This document shows positions 8,607 to 16,704 of a stretch of 64,000 nt of DNA, one piece after another. Numbering within the stretch: the first letter of the stretch is position 1; each line of letters opens with the position of its first letter. Source of the stretch: Amphiplicatus metriothermophilus (GTDB lineage Bacteria > Pseudomonadota > Alphaproteobacteria > Caulobacterales > Parvularculaceae); the NCBI RefSeq assembly GCF_900199215.1, contig NZ_FZQA01000004.1:62001-126000 (forward strand), given 5' to 3'. The notes under the pieces are model-generated. The model saw only the letters and a program-made list of their open reading frames with translations, was not told the DNA's origin and made no database searches. Made by a program: the position numbers and the translations under genes.

Positions 8607-9824
8607 TCATTGCCGCGCCCGCCCCGCCTGGACGCGCGCATAAAACGCCAGCGTATCATCGACGATCCGATCGAGAGAGAGAAGCCGCTCCGCGGCCGCG
8701 CGCCCCGCGGCGGCGACGCGCCGGCGCAAATTCGCGTCCTCGACAAGGCGCCCGACCTGTGCGGCGACGCCTTCGGCGTCTTCGATGTCTGCGAGCAGGA
8801 TCTCTTCCCCGTCGACGAGCTCCTCCGCCGCGCCATAGGTGCGCGAGGCGACGACGGGGCAGCCGACCGCGAGCGCTTCTGCGACCGTATAGGCGAAGCA
8901 TTCTAGCCGCGATGTCGAAACATAAGCGACGCACTCGCGCATCAACGCCTCGACTTCGGCGCGCGGAATCCGTCCGCGGAAATCTATCCGGGCGCGCAGA
9001 CCGGCGCCGTATCGTGTGCGCACATACTCTTCAAAGCCGGCTGAAGCCCCGCCGGCCAGCGGCAGCCCGCGATCATCTCCGGCCATGACGAGGCGAAGCT
9101 CCGGATATTTGACCGCCAGCCGCGCGAACGCTTCAAGCGCGATATCGGCGCCTTTCGTCTCGTCGAACCGGCCGACGAATAACAGCATATTCCCGTCATG
9201 ATCGTCGGCCCGCCACCGAAGCGCCGCCGGGGGAATCGCGATCGGATTCGGGATCGTCGCGGCGTGTCGCGGCCGCAGGCCGTAATGCGAAATCGCATCG
9301 CGCAGCACGCCGCGCGAGGGACAGGTGATCGCGTCGATCTTTTTCAGCGAGCGGCCCTCCGCCGCTATCCGACCGCGCTGGGCGAGGCTGGGCGCGCTGG
9401 CGCTCGTGCGAAAAGCCGGTCCGTGCAGGCGGGTCACGACGGGGAAATCGACCGCCTCCTGCACGGCGCCGGCGAGGCCGTGGGTCTCCTCCATTTCCAG
9501 AATGTCGAGGCCGACCTCCTCGTGCAGGCGGCGCACGGTCTTGCCCAACGCGACGCCGGCTCGCAGAAAGCTCATGCGCTTTCCTTGCGTAAACTGCGCG
9601 GCGCGCGCGGCGATCGCCGTGCGAAGCCGATCGGCGCGGGTCAGAAGGCTCCAGTCCGTGCGGATGATCTCCTGCGTCGTCTCGCCCTTGTAATAGGCCG
9701 GCAGGATGATGAAACAGCGGTGGCCGCGCGCGCGCAGCGCGTCGACCATGGTTTCCACATAGGTCGCGATGCCGTTCTGCGCTGTAGCCGCCGGCCAGCC
9801 CGGCGCGTAAAAGGCCAAGTTCAT
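8607..9824 (-). CDS. glycosyltransferase family 4
   Basis: 405 aa from the chosen ATG at 9824, which opens with MNLAFYAPGWPAAT, a typical first beta strand of a GT-B fold; the longer open frame to 9917 adds only low-complexity residues. The C-terminal domain has LLFVGRFDETKGADIALEAF, the acidic E-x7-E nucleotide-sugar motif region (STSRLECFAYTVAEALA) and GCPVVASRTYG. It should add a sugar to a growing lipid-linked glycan in the cytoplasm. A G-rich stretch precedes the ATG. It is the first gene of a three-gene operon with the ligase-like and flippase genes. Confidence 0.82.
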   Translation of the reverse strand: MNLAFYAPGWPAATAQNGIATYVETMVDALRARGHRCFIILPAYYKGETTQEIIRTDWSLLTRADRLRTAIAARAAQFTQGKRMSFLRAGVALGKTVRRLHEEVGLDILEMEETHGLAGAVQEAVDFPVVTRLHGPAFRTSASAPSLAQRGRIAAEGRSLKKIDAITCPSRGVLRDAISHYGLRPRHAATIPNPIAIPPAALRWRADDHDGNMLLFVGRFDETKGADIALEAFARLAVKYPELRLVMAGDDRGLPLAGGASAGFEEYVRTRYGAGLRARIDFRGRIPRAEVEALMRECVAYVSTSRLECFAYTVAEALAVGCPVVASRTYGAAEELVDGEEILLADIEDAEGVAAQVGRLVEDANLRRRVAAAGRAAAERLLSLDRIVDDTLAFYARVQAGRARQ

Positions 9825-10110
9825 TCCGTCCCCCGGAAATGCGGCCGTCGACGGCCCCAGTACGCCTGCGGCTTGCGTTTCGCCGCTCTGCATACGCGAG
9901 CCGCCCGTCAAGGGCAAAGCGGCGTTTCGACCACGAGCGGGCGGTCTCCGGCGCGGCGAACGACGCCGGGCGAACGCGCGCTCATGCAGTCTTCATGCCC
10001 TTTCGCCCTCATTCATCCCTTGCCGCGCCCGCGGGCTGTTAACCATTCGCCCGCCTTGCCGGACGGCGCGGGCCGCGCCAAGAAGGCCGGACGACCGCCG
10101 CCGCGTCGCC

Positions 10111-10203
10111 ATGCGCGCCCTGCTGATCCTGATCTTGATTTTTCTTCTGACGGCCTTCGCCGTTTACGGATTGATGTCCTTCGCCTGGAAGGCGCTGGGC
10201 TGA
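10111..10203 (+). CDS. possible 30-residue single-helix membrane protein
   Basis: The ATG frame encodes a 30-aa peptide that is almost wholly hydrophobic in residues 3-26 (RALLILILIFLLTAFAVYG then LMSFAWKALG). The hydrophobic core with Arg at the start and Lys near the end resembles genuine small inner-membrane proteins. It sits alone in the gap between the divergent glycosyltransferase and GGDEF genes. No convincing Shine-Dalgarno is visible, and homologues were not searched. Confidence 0.35.
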   Translation: MRALLILILIFLLTAFAVYGLMSFAWKALG

Positions 10204-10891
10204 AACAGGATCGGCGCGGCGTATGAAATGATCTGGATAAACCGCAGGGCGAGCAACTGACGATCGAGCACTAGCGAGAGCGCCGAAAGGTTGGACGACA
10301 TTCCCTAAACAACAGCGGCCATCTTGCGAGACAAGCCAGGACAGCAAGGGGGATGAAGGCCGGCATCAGCGCCTGTTCCTTATCTTTGCAGTCGCTCGCG
10401 TGACGTCGCGAGCGTCTGTCGCGCCGCGACTACGCGATTTCGCTCCAGGCAATTCCATCTTCCGTAGTCTTCGTAAACCGGGTCAGACGGAAGGCTCTGA
10501 AATCGCTCAGCTCCTTTTCATGCGACCTTTGCGGGCCCTCCGGAAAAGGCGGACGATTCTTAACGATCTATTTCGTCTCGACCTCCTCATTTGCGGATGG
10601 AGGGCAGCCGCCTTTTCGGGCTAGCTTGCCGATCGGTCAGGCCGTTCCGCGCGATGGATGCTGCGCCGCTTCGGCCGGCGGTCGGGAGCGTCAGCGTCAC
10701 TCCCCCAACCGTTGACTCTTGACCGCGCCGGCCGGGGGCTCCCGATCAGCGTCGGGAGCCCCCGCTTTGTTTGCGGCGAGACCGGGGGCGCGAAGCCTGT
10801 CGAGGGCGCGTCTCGCCTCCCCAAATGAGGAAGGTCCCGCTTCATGTCGGCTTAATCGGCGGGCGATTATGAATCCCCGTCAGCACGAAGC
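10204..10891. other. gene-free interval with hairpins
   Basis: No convincing coding frame is seen. It contains a long-loop inverted repeat (CCGGAAAAGGCGG at 10540-10552 and its near complement at 10608-10620) and a strong terminator-like hairpin at 10734-10763. It also holds the upstream region of the GGDEF gene. A non-coding transcript ending at the hairpin is possible. Confidence 0.5.
10734..10772 (+). terminator. strong rho-independent terminator-like hairpin
   Basis: GGGGGCTCCCGA pairs perfectly with TCGGGAGCCCCC around a six-base loop (12-bp stem), followed by GCTTTGTTT. No annotated plus-strand gene ends just before it; the nearest is the 30-residue ORF ending at 10203. Confidence 0.6.
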
Positions 10892-10906
10892 GTGGGACGA
10901 CGAGCG

Positions 10907-11827
10907 ATGACGGGCGAAGCGACGATTCCGATCGAAATTCTCGCCGAGATGGTCGAGAGTGTGAACGACGCAATCATCATAACGTCAGCAGACGGAGTCG
11001 ACGCGCCGGAGCCGCGGATCCTCTATGTGAACCCGGCCTTCACCGCCATCACCGGCTACAGCGCCGCCGAAGCGATCGGGCGCTCGCCGCGCATGCTGCA
11101 AGGGCCGGGAACGGACCGGGACGCGCTCGATCGCATCAGAACGGCGCTGAGCGAGCGGCGCGAATGCCGCGAGGAGATCCTCAATTACGGCAAGGACGGC
11201 TACGCCTATTGGCTCGACATCCACATCGTTCCCATTTTCGACGCCCACGGCGCGCTGAAGTACTTCGCCGCGATCGAGCGCGACGTGACGGCGCGACGCA
11301 TGCGGACCGAAGAGCTCGAGCGGCAGGCCCGGCAGGATCCGCTGACCGGACTCGCCAATCGCGCCGCATTGCGCGAAATGCTGAACGCCCTCGCCTGCGC
11401 CGGCGCGGCGGGTCCGCAGCGGAACGTTCTTCTTCTGCTCGATCTCGACGATTTCAAGCAGGTCAACGACGTTTGGGGACATGCGGCCGGCGACGCTTTG
11501 CTGCAGCGTTGCGCGGCGCTGATCACGGCCTGTCTCGGCCCGGATGATTTCGCCGCGCGCCTCGGCGGCGACGAATTCGCGGTGCTATGCCGGGGGTCCT
11601 GTCCGGCCCGTGCTCGCGCGCTGGCCCGGCGGATCATTCGCGCCGTGAAAGGCTTGAGGACATCTGGCGGGGCCCGCGCTGGCGTCGGGGCGAGCGCCGG
11701 CGCGGCCGAATTCGCATCCGGCGAGGAGATGGCCTGCATCCTCGCCCGGGCCGATCAGGCGCTTTACGAGGCGAAACGGGCCGGCAAGGGCGCGGCGCGC
11801 CTGTACGCCCGACGGCGCGCCGCCTGA
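10907..11827 (+). CDS. PAS-GGDEF diguanylate cyclase
   Basis: 306 aa. An N-terminal PAS domain of the LOV type (about 5-125) is followed by a GGDEF domain with intact RLGGDEFAVL (GGDEF at about 220-224) and LLLLDLDDFKQVND, so it should make c-di-GMP from GTP. The LOV signature reads GRSPRMLQGPGT, so the flavin-binding Cys is replaced and photochemistry is not expected. The RxxD inhibitory site is absent (Gly in place of Arg), so product inhibition may be weak. There is no membrane segment. A GTG at 10892 is an alternative start. It converges on the multi-PAS kinase gene, 31 bases away, and a PilZ effector is encoded nearby. Confidence 0.88.
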   Translation: MTGEATIPIEILAEMVESVNDAIIITSADGVDAPEPRILYVNPAFTAITGYSAAEAIGRSPRMLQGPGTDRDALDRIRTALSERRECREEILNYGKDGYAYWLDIHIVPIFDAHGALKYFAAIERDVTARRMRTEELERQARQDPLTGLANRAALREMLNALACAGAAGPQRNVLLLLDLDDFKQVNDVWGHAAGDALLQRCAALITACLGPDDFAARLGGDEFAVLCRGSCPARARALARRIIRAVKGLRTSGGARAGVGASAGAAEFASGEEMACILARADQALYEAKRAGKGAARLYARRRAA

Positions 11828-11858
11828 CGGTCCCGCCGGCCGCGCGCGCCGGCGCCCG

Positions 11859-14800
11859 TCACTTCTCGCCCGGATCGCCCGCACGGGCGCCGGACGCGAG
11901 CGCCATGCGGACCTTTCGGGCGAGCTCCTCGCGGCGGAACGGCTTGCTGATGAAGTTCACCCCCGCGTCGAGCCGGCCGTGATGGACGATCGCGTTCTCC
12001 GTATAGCCCGACGTATAGAGCGCTTTGATCTCCGGGCGCAGCTTCCCGATCTCGCGCGCGAGTTCGCGCCCGTTCATGCCGCCCGGCATGACGATGTCCG
12101 TCAACAGAAGATCGATGTCGGACACCTGGCGCACGATTTCGAGCGCTTCGCGGGCGTTGCGCGCCTCGATGACCTTATAGCCGAGCGTGCGCAGCTGGGA
12201 GAGTATGTGGCCGCGCACGAGATCGTCATCCTCCACGAGGAGGATCCGCTCGTCGCCGCCGCTTGCGCTCGAGCCGGCCCTGCCGGCGGCCGCCTCCCCG
12301 TCGAGCGCGTAGGCTCTCGGCAGATAGATCTTGATCGTCGCGCCCTGCCCCTCCTCAGAGTAGATTTTGACATGCCCGTTCGACTGCTTGACGAAGCCGA
12401 ACACCATGCTGAGACCGAGCCCGCTTCCCTTGTTCGGATCTTTCGTCGTGAAGAACGGCTCGAACGCCCGCGCGCGCACGTTCGCGCTCATGCCGACGCC
12501 GGTGTCGGACACGGCGAGCATCACATATTGCCCGGGCTTCACGTCTTCTTCCGTATCCGCATAATCCTGACTCAGATATGTGTTCGCAAGCTCGATAGTG
12601 AGTCTGCCGCCGTCCGGCATGGCGTCGCGCGCGTTCAGGCACAGGTTGAGGACGGCGCTTTCAAGCTGCGCGGCGTCCACGAGCGCCGGCCACAGGCCGG
12701 CGCCGCGCACCACTTCGATCTCGATATGCTCGCCCAATGTCCGCCGCAGCAGCGCATCCATGTCCGCCACAAGGCGGTTAAGATCGACAGGGGCCGGATC
12801 GAGCGGCTGCTTGCGCGCGAAAGCAAGAAGCCGGTTCGTGAGTTCCGCCCCGCGTTCGGCCGCGGTCCGGGTCAATTCGGCGAGCGGCCGGCGCGCCTCA
12901 TCATCGGCGAGTTCGACGGCGAGCGTCTCGGCGTTGCCGAGAATGACCGTGAGCAGATTGTTGAAGTCATGGGCGATTCCGCCGGTGAGCTGGCCGATGG
13001 CTTCGAGGCGCTGGGAGCGGCGCATGCGTTCTTCCAGCTCATGGCGCTGCAAAACCGCGCCCGCGGATTGGGCGAACAGCGTCAAGGCCTGGGCGTCCGC
13101 TTCGGCGAAGGCGCCCGGCTTGCAGGCGTAGGCCTCCAGCACGCCGGCGGGACGGTCGGCGCCTGGAAGCACCGCCGCGATCACGGATCGCGCGCCGATC
13201 GCGCGCGCCGCGTCGCGATCGACGCGGGCGTCGGATTCCGCATCGTCGCTCACCAGCGTTCGCCCGGTCTCGAGCGCCTTGCCCGCCAGGCTTTCAGCGA
13301 TCCACGAGACGCGCCCCGACGACGCCGCCGCAGAGCCCGCCGCCGCCGCATAAACCAGTGACTGTTCGCGCATCGTCGCCAGCGCCGCGCCGTCGCAGCC
13401 GAGCAGCGCGATGACGGACGCCACGATCCGCTCGAGGATGTCGTCCCCGTTTTCCGCCGTCGAGCGCGTGAGATCCTGCAGGATCGAGATTTGCCTGGCG
13501 AGGCGTTCGGCGTTTTCATGCAGGGCCTCGCGGGCGCGTTCGCGCTCCGTCACGTCGCTCATGCCGCCGACGAAGCGCGCCGGCTCGCCGTCGTCGTCGA
13601 GAATCAGATACCCGCGATCCTCGACGATCCGCACCTCGCTTTTTGCGTCAAGATACCGGTAGGTGTCCTGCCAGAACACGCGCCGGCGTTCAATGGCGTC
13701 ATGAATCTTCGCAAGAACGCGATCCTTGTCTTCCGGGTGGAGATGATCCGTCCACGATTCGACCGGGCTGGGTTCGTCCGTGACGGGATGGCCGAATCTC
13801 GTTTCGAATCCTTCGCTCCACCAGACCGCGCCGTCTTTGAGATTCCAATCCCAGATGACGTCAGCCGTAGCGTTGGCGACCGCGCGGAAGCGCGCCTCGC
13901 TCTGGCGCAGCGCGGCGGAGGCCCGCACCCTCTCAGTGATGTCCCGCTCCACGGCGACGAAATGCGTGACCTCGCCGTTCGCGCCGGCGACGGGGGCGAT
14001 ATCGAGCTCGAGCCAGATCTCTTCGCCCGACTTCGTGTAATTGATCAACTCGCCGCGAAACGGCTGACGCGCGACGAGCGCGGCGCGCAGCCGATCGAGT
14101 TCTTTACGTTGCGTGCCCGGCCCTTGCAGAAATCGCGGACTCGCGCCGATCACTTCCTCGGGCGCGTAGCCGGTGCGCCGCGCGAAGGCGTCGTTGACGA
14201 AGACGATGCGCGGCCCCGGCTCGTCAAGCGGTTCGGCTTCCGTGATCAGAACGAGATCGTTCGTGCGGGCTATGCTCGCTTCAAGCAGGCGCATCTGCGC
14301 TTCGGCGGCGCGTTCCTTCGTGACGTCCCGGAAATAGACGGCAAGCCCTTCGGCGGACGGATAGGCGCTGATGTCGAACCAGGCGTCCCATTCCTCATAA
14401 TTGAAGACGAAACGCTCCGGCTTCTTTCGACGCCGCGCGCGCTTGAAGCGTGCGGCGACTTCGCTGCCAGAGAGGTCGGGGAATTCATCCCACAACCGAC
14501 GGCCGATCAGATCTTCCCGGCTGCGCTGGATGATCGCTTCGGCCGCGCTGTTGATGAAGGTGAAGCGCCAATCCTCGTCGAGCGCGTAGAAGCCGTCGCT
14601 GATGCTTTCAAGCGTCGCCTCAAGCCGCTCGGCGTAGCGGCGGGCGCGTTCTTCGGCCGCCCAGCGATCATGGTCGTCGACCGCCGCGCCGAACCATTTC
14701 GTGACGGCGTCGCCGAATTCCCGCACCGGCGTGGCCGTTACGCTGTGCCAGCGATAGGCGCCGTCGGCGCGGCGAATGCGGAACTCTATCGCATAGAACT

Positions 14801-16181
14801 CGCCGGTTCCGACCGCTTCGGCCCACGCCTCCCGGCAACGCGCCTGATCTTCGGGGTGGACGACGTCGATCCAGCGCGACAGGTCGAATTCTTCGGGGCT
14901 TGAACCGATATAGCGGTAAAAGGCCGCGTTCGCGTAATCCACCGCACCGTCCGGATCGGCGGTCCATACGATCTGGGGCATGGATTCGGCGAGGCGGCGG
15001 AAGCGCAGCCGGCTCGCCTCAAGCGTGCGCTCCGCTTCCTTTTGCCCGGTGATGTCCTGAAACGCTCCCTGCACATGGGTGATGCGTCCCTGCGCGTCCC
15101 GCACCGCCCGGCCGATCGAGCGCACCCAGACGCGCCGCCCTTTGCCGGTGACGATTTGCAGCTCTTCGTCATAAGGCTCGCCTTTTCGGGCGCAGGCGTC
15201 GAAAAGCTGGCGAATGCGCCCGCGATATTCGGGCGCATAAAAGGCGATGCCCTGTTCGACCGTCACTCTGGATCCGGGCGGCATGTCGTGGATGCGGCAG
15301 ACTTCGTCGGACCATTCGACGATCGAGGTCGCCAGATCGATTCGCCAGCCGCCGATATGCGCCGTCTCCTCGGCGATCCTCAGAAGCGTTTCGCTCTGCC
15401 GGATTCGGTCTTCCGCCGCCGCCTGCCTCGTCACGTCGGTCACGACGCCGACGCGCCTGATCGGCGCGCCCGCCTCGTCGAACCTGACCTCGCCGCGCTC
15501 GTAAACGAGGCGGATCGAGCCGTCGGGGCGCAGGATGCGATAGCTGACGTCGAGCGGCGCCTCTCGCGCGTCGGCGGCGGCCTGGGCCGCCCGCAACCGA
15601 TCCCGGTCTTCCGGATGGACCCGCTTGAACAGCGCCTTGATGCCGCCTTCGAACGCGTCGGGGCTGACGCCGAAGATCCTGAGCGCGCCTTCGGACCAGA
15701 CGAGTCGATCGGCGCGGATATCGTACTCCCAGCTGCCCATGCGGGCGATGTTTTCGGCGATCGTGAAAAGGCTTTTCTGCAGTTCGAGGTGATCGAGGAG
15801 GCTCTCTCGTTCGGTCACGTCGCGAGAGAGAACAAGGCGCGCGTCGACCCCGCCAAAGCGTACGTCCGTGGAGACCACCTCGACCTGAAGCACGCGGCCG
15901 TCCGCCGCCAGATGGCGCCACCGGCCCGCCGGGAAGTAGGACGGCCTGGGCTTGGCCAGGAACCGGACGAGGCGGTCGCGGTCTTCCGCCGGCCGGATGT
16001 CCTTGATGGTCATGGCGAGGAACTGCTCGCGCGCGTAGCCGTAGCGCGCGAGCGCGGCGGTGTTCACGGCGAGGAAGCGCAGCGATGAGGCGTCGTAAAT
16101 CCACGCAGGTTCAGGAATGAGCTCGATGAGTCTCTCGAGGACGTCCGCATCCGGCGCCGCCATGAAATCGTCGTCCCCCAT
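11859..16181 (-). CDS. seven-PAS, GAF hybrid sensor histidine kinase with C-terminal receiver
   Basis: 1440 aa with no membrane helices, so a cytoplasmic sensor. Seven consecutive PAS domains (about 10-890, each ending in a D-[VI]-T-[EGRK] type junction) are followed by GAF (about 895-1060), HisKA with GGIAHDFNNLL, HATPase with NLCLNARDAM, DTGVGM and GSGLGLSMV, and a receiver with LLVEDDD, LLTDIVMP, TSGYT and SKPF. All catalytic boxes look intact. PAS 6 (about 640-755) is LOV-like with GASPRFLQGPGT, lacking the photoactive Cys. The ATG at 16163 has a better G-rich upstream element than that at 16181. It is downstream of the PilZ-kinase-acidic ORF group on the same strand. Signal unknown. Confidence 0.9.
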   Translation of the reverse strand: MGDDDFMAAPDADVLERLIELIPEPAWIYDASSLRFLAVNTAALARYGYAREQFLAMTIKDIRPAEDRDRLVRFLAKPRPSYFPAGRWRHLAADGRVLQVEVVSTDVRFGGVDARLVLSRDVTERESLLDHLELQKSLFTIAENIARMGSWEYDIRADRLVWSEGALRIFGVSPDAFEGGIKALFKRVHPEDRDRLRAAQAAADAREAPLDVSYRILRPDGSIRLVYERGEVRFDEAGAPIRRVGVVTDVTRQAAAEDRIRQSETLLRIAEETAHIGGWRIDLATSIVEWSDEVCRIHDMPPGSRVTVEQGIAFYAPEYRGRIRQLFDACARKGEPYDEELQIVTGKGRRVWVRSIGRAVRDAQGRITHVQGAFQDITGQKEAERTLEASRLRFRRLAESMPQIVWTADPDGAVDYANAAFYRYIGSSPEEFDLSRWIDVVHPEDQARCREAWAEAVGTGEFYAIEFRIRRADGAYRWHSVTATPVREFGDAVTKWFGAAVDDHDRWAAEERARRYAERLEATLESISDGFYALDEDWRFTFINSAAEAIIQRSREDLIGRRLWDEFPDLSGSEVAARFKRARRRKKPERFVFNYEEWDAWFDISAYPSAEGLAVYFRDVTKERAAEAQMRLLEASIARTNDLVLITEAEPLDEPGPRIVFVNDAFARRTGYAPEEVIGASPRFLQGPGTQRKELDRLRAALVARQPFRGELINYTKSGEEIWLELDIAPVAGANGEVTHFVAVERDITERVRASAALRQSEARFRAVANATADVIWDWNLKDGAVWWSEGFETRFGHPVTDEPSPVESWTDHLHPEDKDRVLAKIHDAIERRRVFWQDTYRYLDAKSEVRIVEDRGYLILDDDGEPARFVGGMSDVTERERAREALHENAERLARQISILQDLTRSTAENGDDILERIVASVIALLGCDGAALATMREQSLVYAAAAGSAAASSGRVSWIAESLAGKALETGRTLVSDDAESDARVDRDAARAIGARSVIAAVLPGADRPAGVLEAYACKPGAFAEADAQALTLFAQSAGAVLQRHELEERMRRSQRLEAIGQLTGGIAHDFNNLLTVILGNAETLAVELADDEARRPLAELTRTAAERGAELTNRLLAFARKQPLDPAPVDLNRLVADMDALLRRTLGEHIEIEVVRGAGLWPALVDAAQLESAVLNLCLNARDAMPDGGRLTIELANTYLSQDYADTEEDVKPGQYVMLAVSDTGVGMSANVRARAFEPFFTTKDPNKGSGLGLSMVFGFVKQSNGHVKIYSEEGQGATIKIYLPRAYALDGEAAAGRAGSSASGGDERILLVEDDDLVRGHILSQLRTLGYKVIEARNAREALEIVRQVSDIDLLLTDIVMPGGMNGRELAREIGKLRPEIKALYTSGYTENAIVHHGRLDAGVNFISKPFRREELARKVRMALASGARAGDPGEK

Positions 16182-16341
16182 CGTGAGCCGGCCTTTCTGC
16201 CCGGGTCCGCCGGGCGCGCGACTTGGCTGCGTTCGGCGGGCGCGATTCCGGCATTGCTAAACGCGCGCCGGGGATGGTCAAGTGCCGAATGCGGTTCATC
16301 CTTTTTCGTTGGATGATACGGCCGCCTGCGCCCGCGCGCGG

Positions 16342-16704
16342 CTATACCTTGCGGCTGTACCGGGCAGCGGCGCATGCTGGCCGCCGGATGGCTTCGTCGA
16401 GCGTGCGAATCAGCGACGGGGCGCAATCGAACGAAGCTCCGTCTCTTTGCATGTCTTCGCCGCGGCCGCGCGCTTCAAGATAGGGCGGCTCGCCCTCCGG
16501 AGAGTCGGCTTCGGTCCATTCGACGTCGATGGCGTCGAGCTCGATCGCAGGGGGCGTCGATTCCGCCGGCTCGTCCTCCAGGACGACCAGGATCTCGCCG
16601 GGCTCCTCATAAAGAACGATGTCCGCACGGGCGCGCGCGGGCGGGGACGGTCCGCCGCCGGCGCCGGCGCGATCGCGGCGCGGATTTTCCCGGCCTTCTT
16701 TCAT
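16342..16704 (-). CDS. small acidic protein coupled to the hybrid kinase
   Basis: 120 aa, not recognised. Its ATG overlaps the stop of the frame-restored upstream kinase as ATGA (16701-16704), good evidence that it is a separate, translationally coupled gene rather than a kinase tail. The N-terminus is basic, and the middle (about 28-80) is strongly acidic with repeated Glu/Asp (IVLYEEPGEILVVLEDEP, IELDAIDVEWTEADSPEGE). The sequence as given fuses it to the kinase because of the frameshift near 16908. An adaptor or regulator of the kinase or PilZ protein is conceivable but is inference. Confidence 0.55.
   Translation of the reverse strand: MKEGRENPRRDRAGAGGGPSPPARARADIVLYEEPGEILVVLEDEPAESTPPAIELDAIDVEWTEADSPEGEPPYLEARGRGEDMQRDGASFDCAPSLIRTLDEAIRRPACAAARYSRKV

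Noticed and set aside
10460-10520. Sequence GGGTCAGACGGAAGG resembling the conserved loop of bacterial SRP RNA
   Set aside because: The following AGCAGCC part and the paired stem are missing, so an SRP RNA is not supported.
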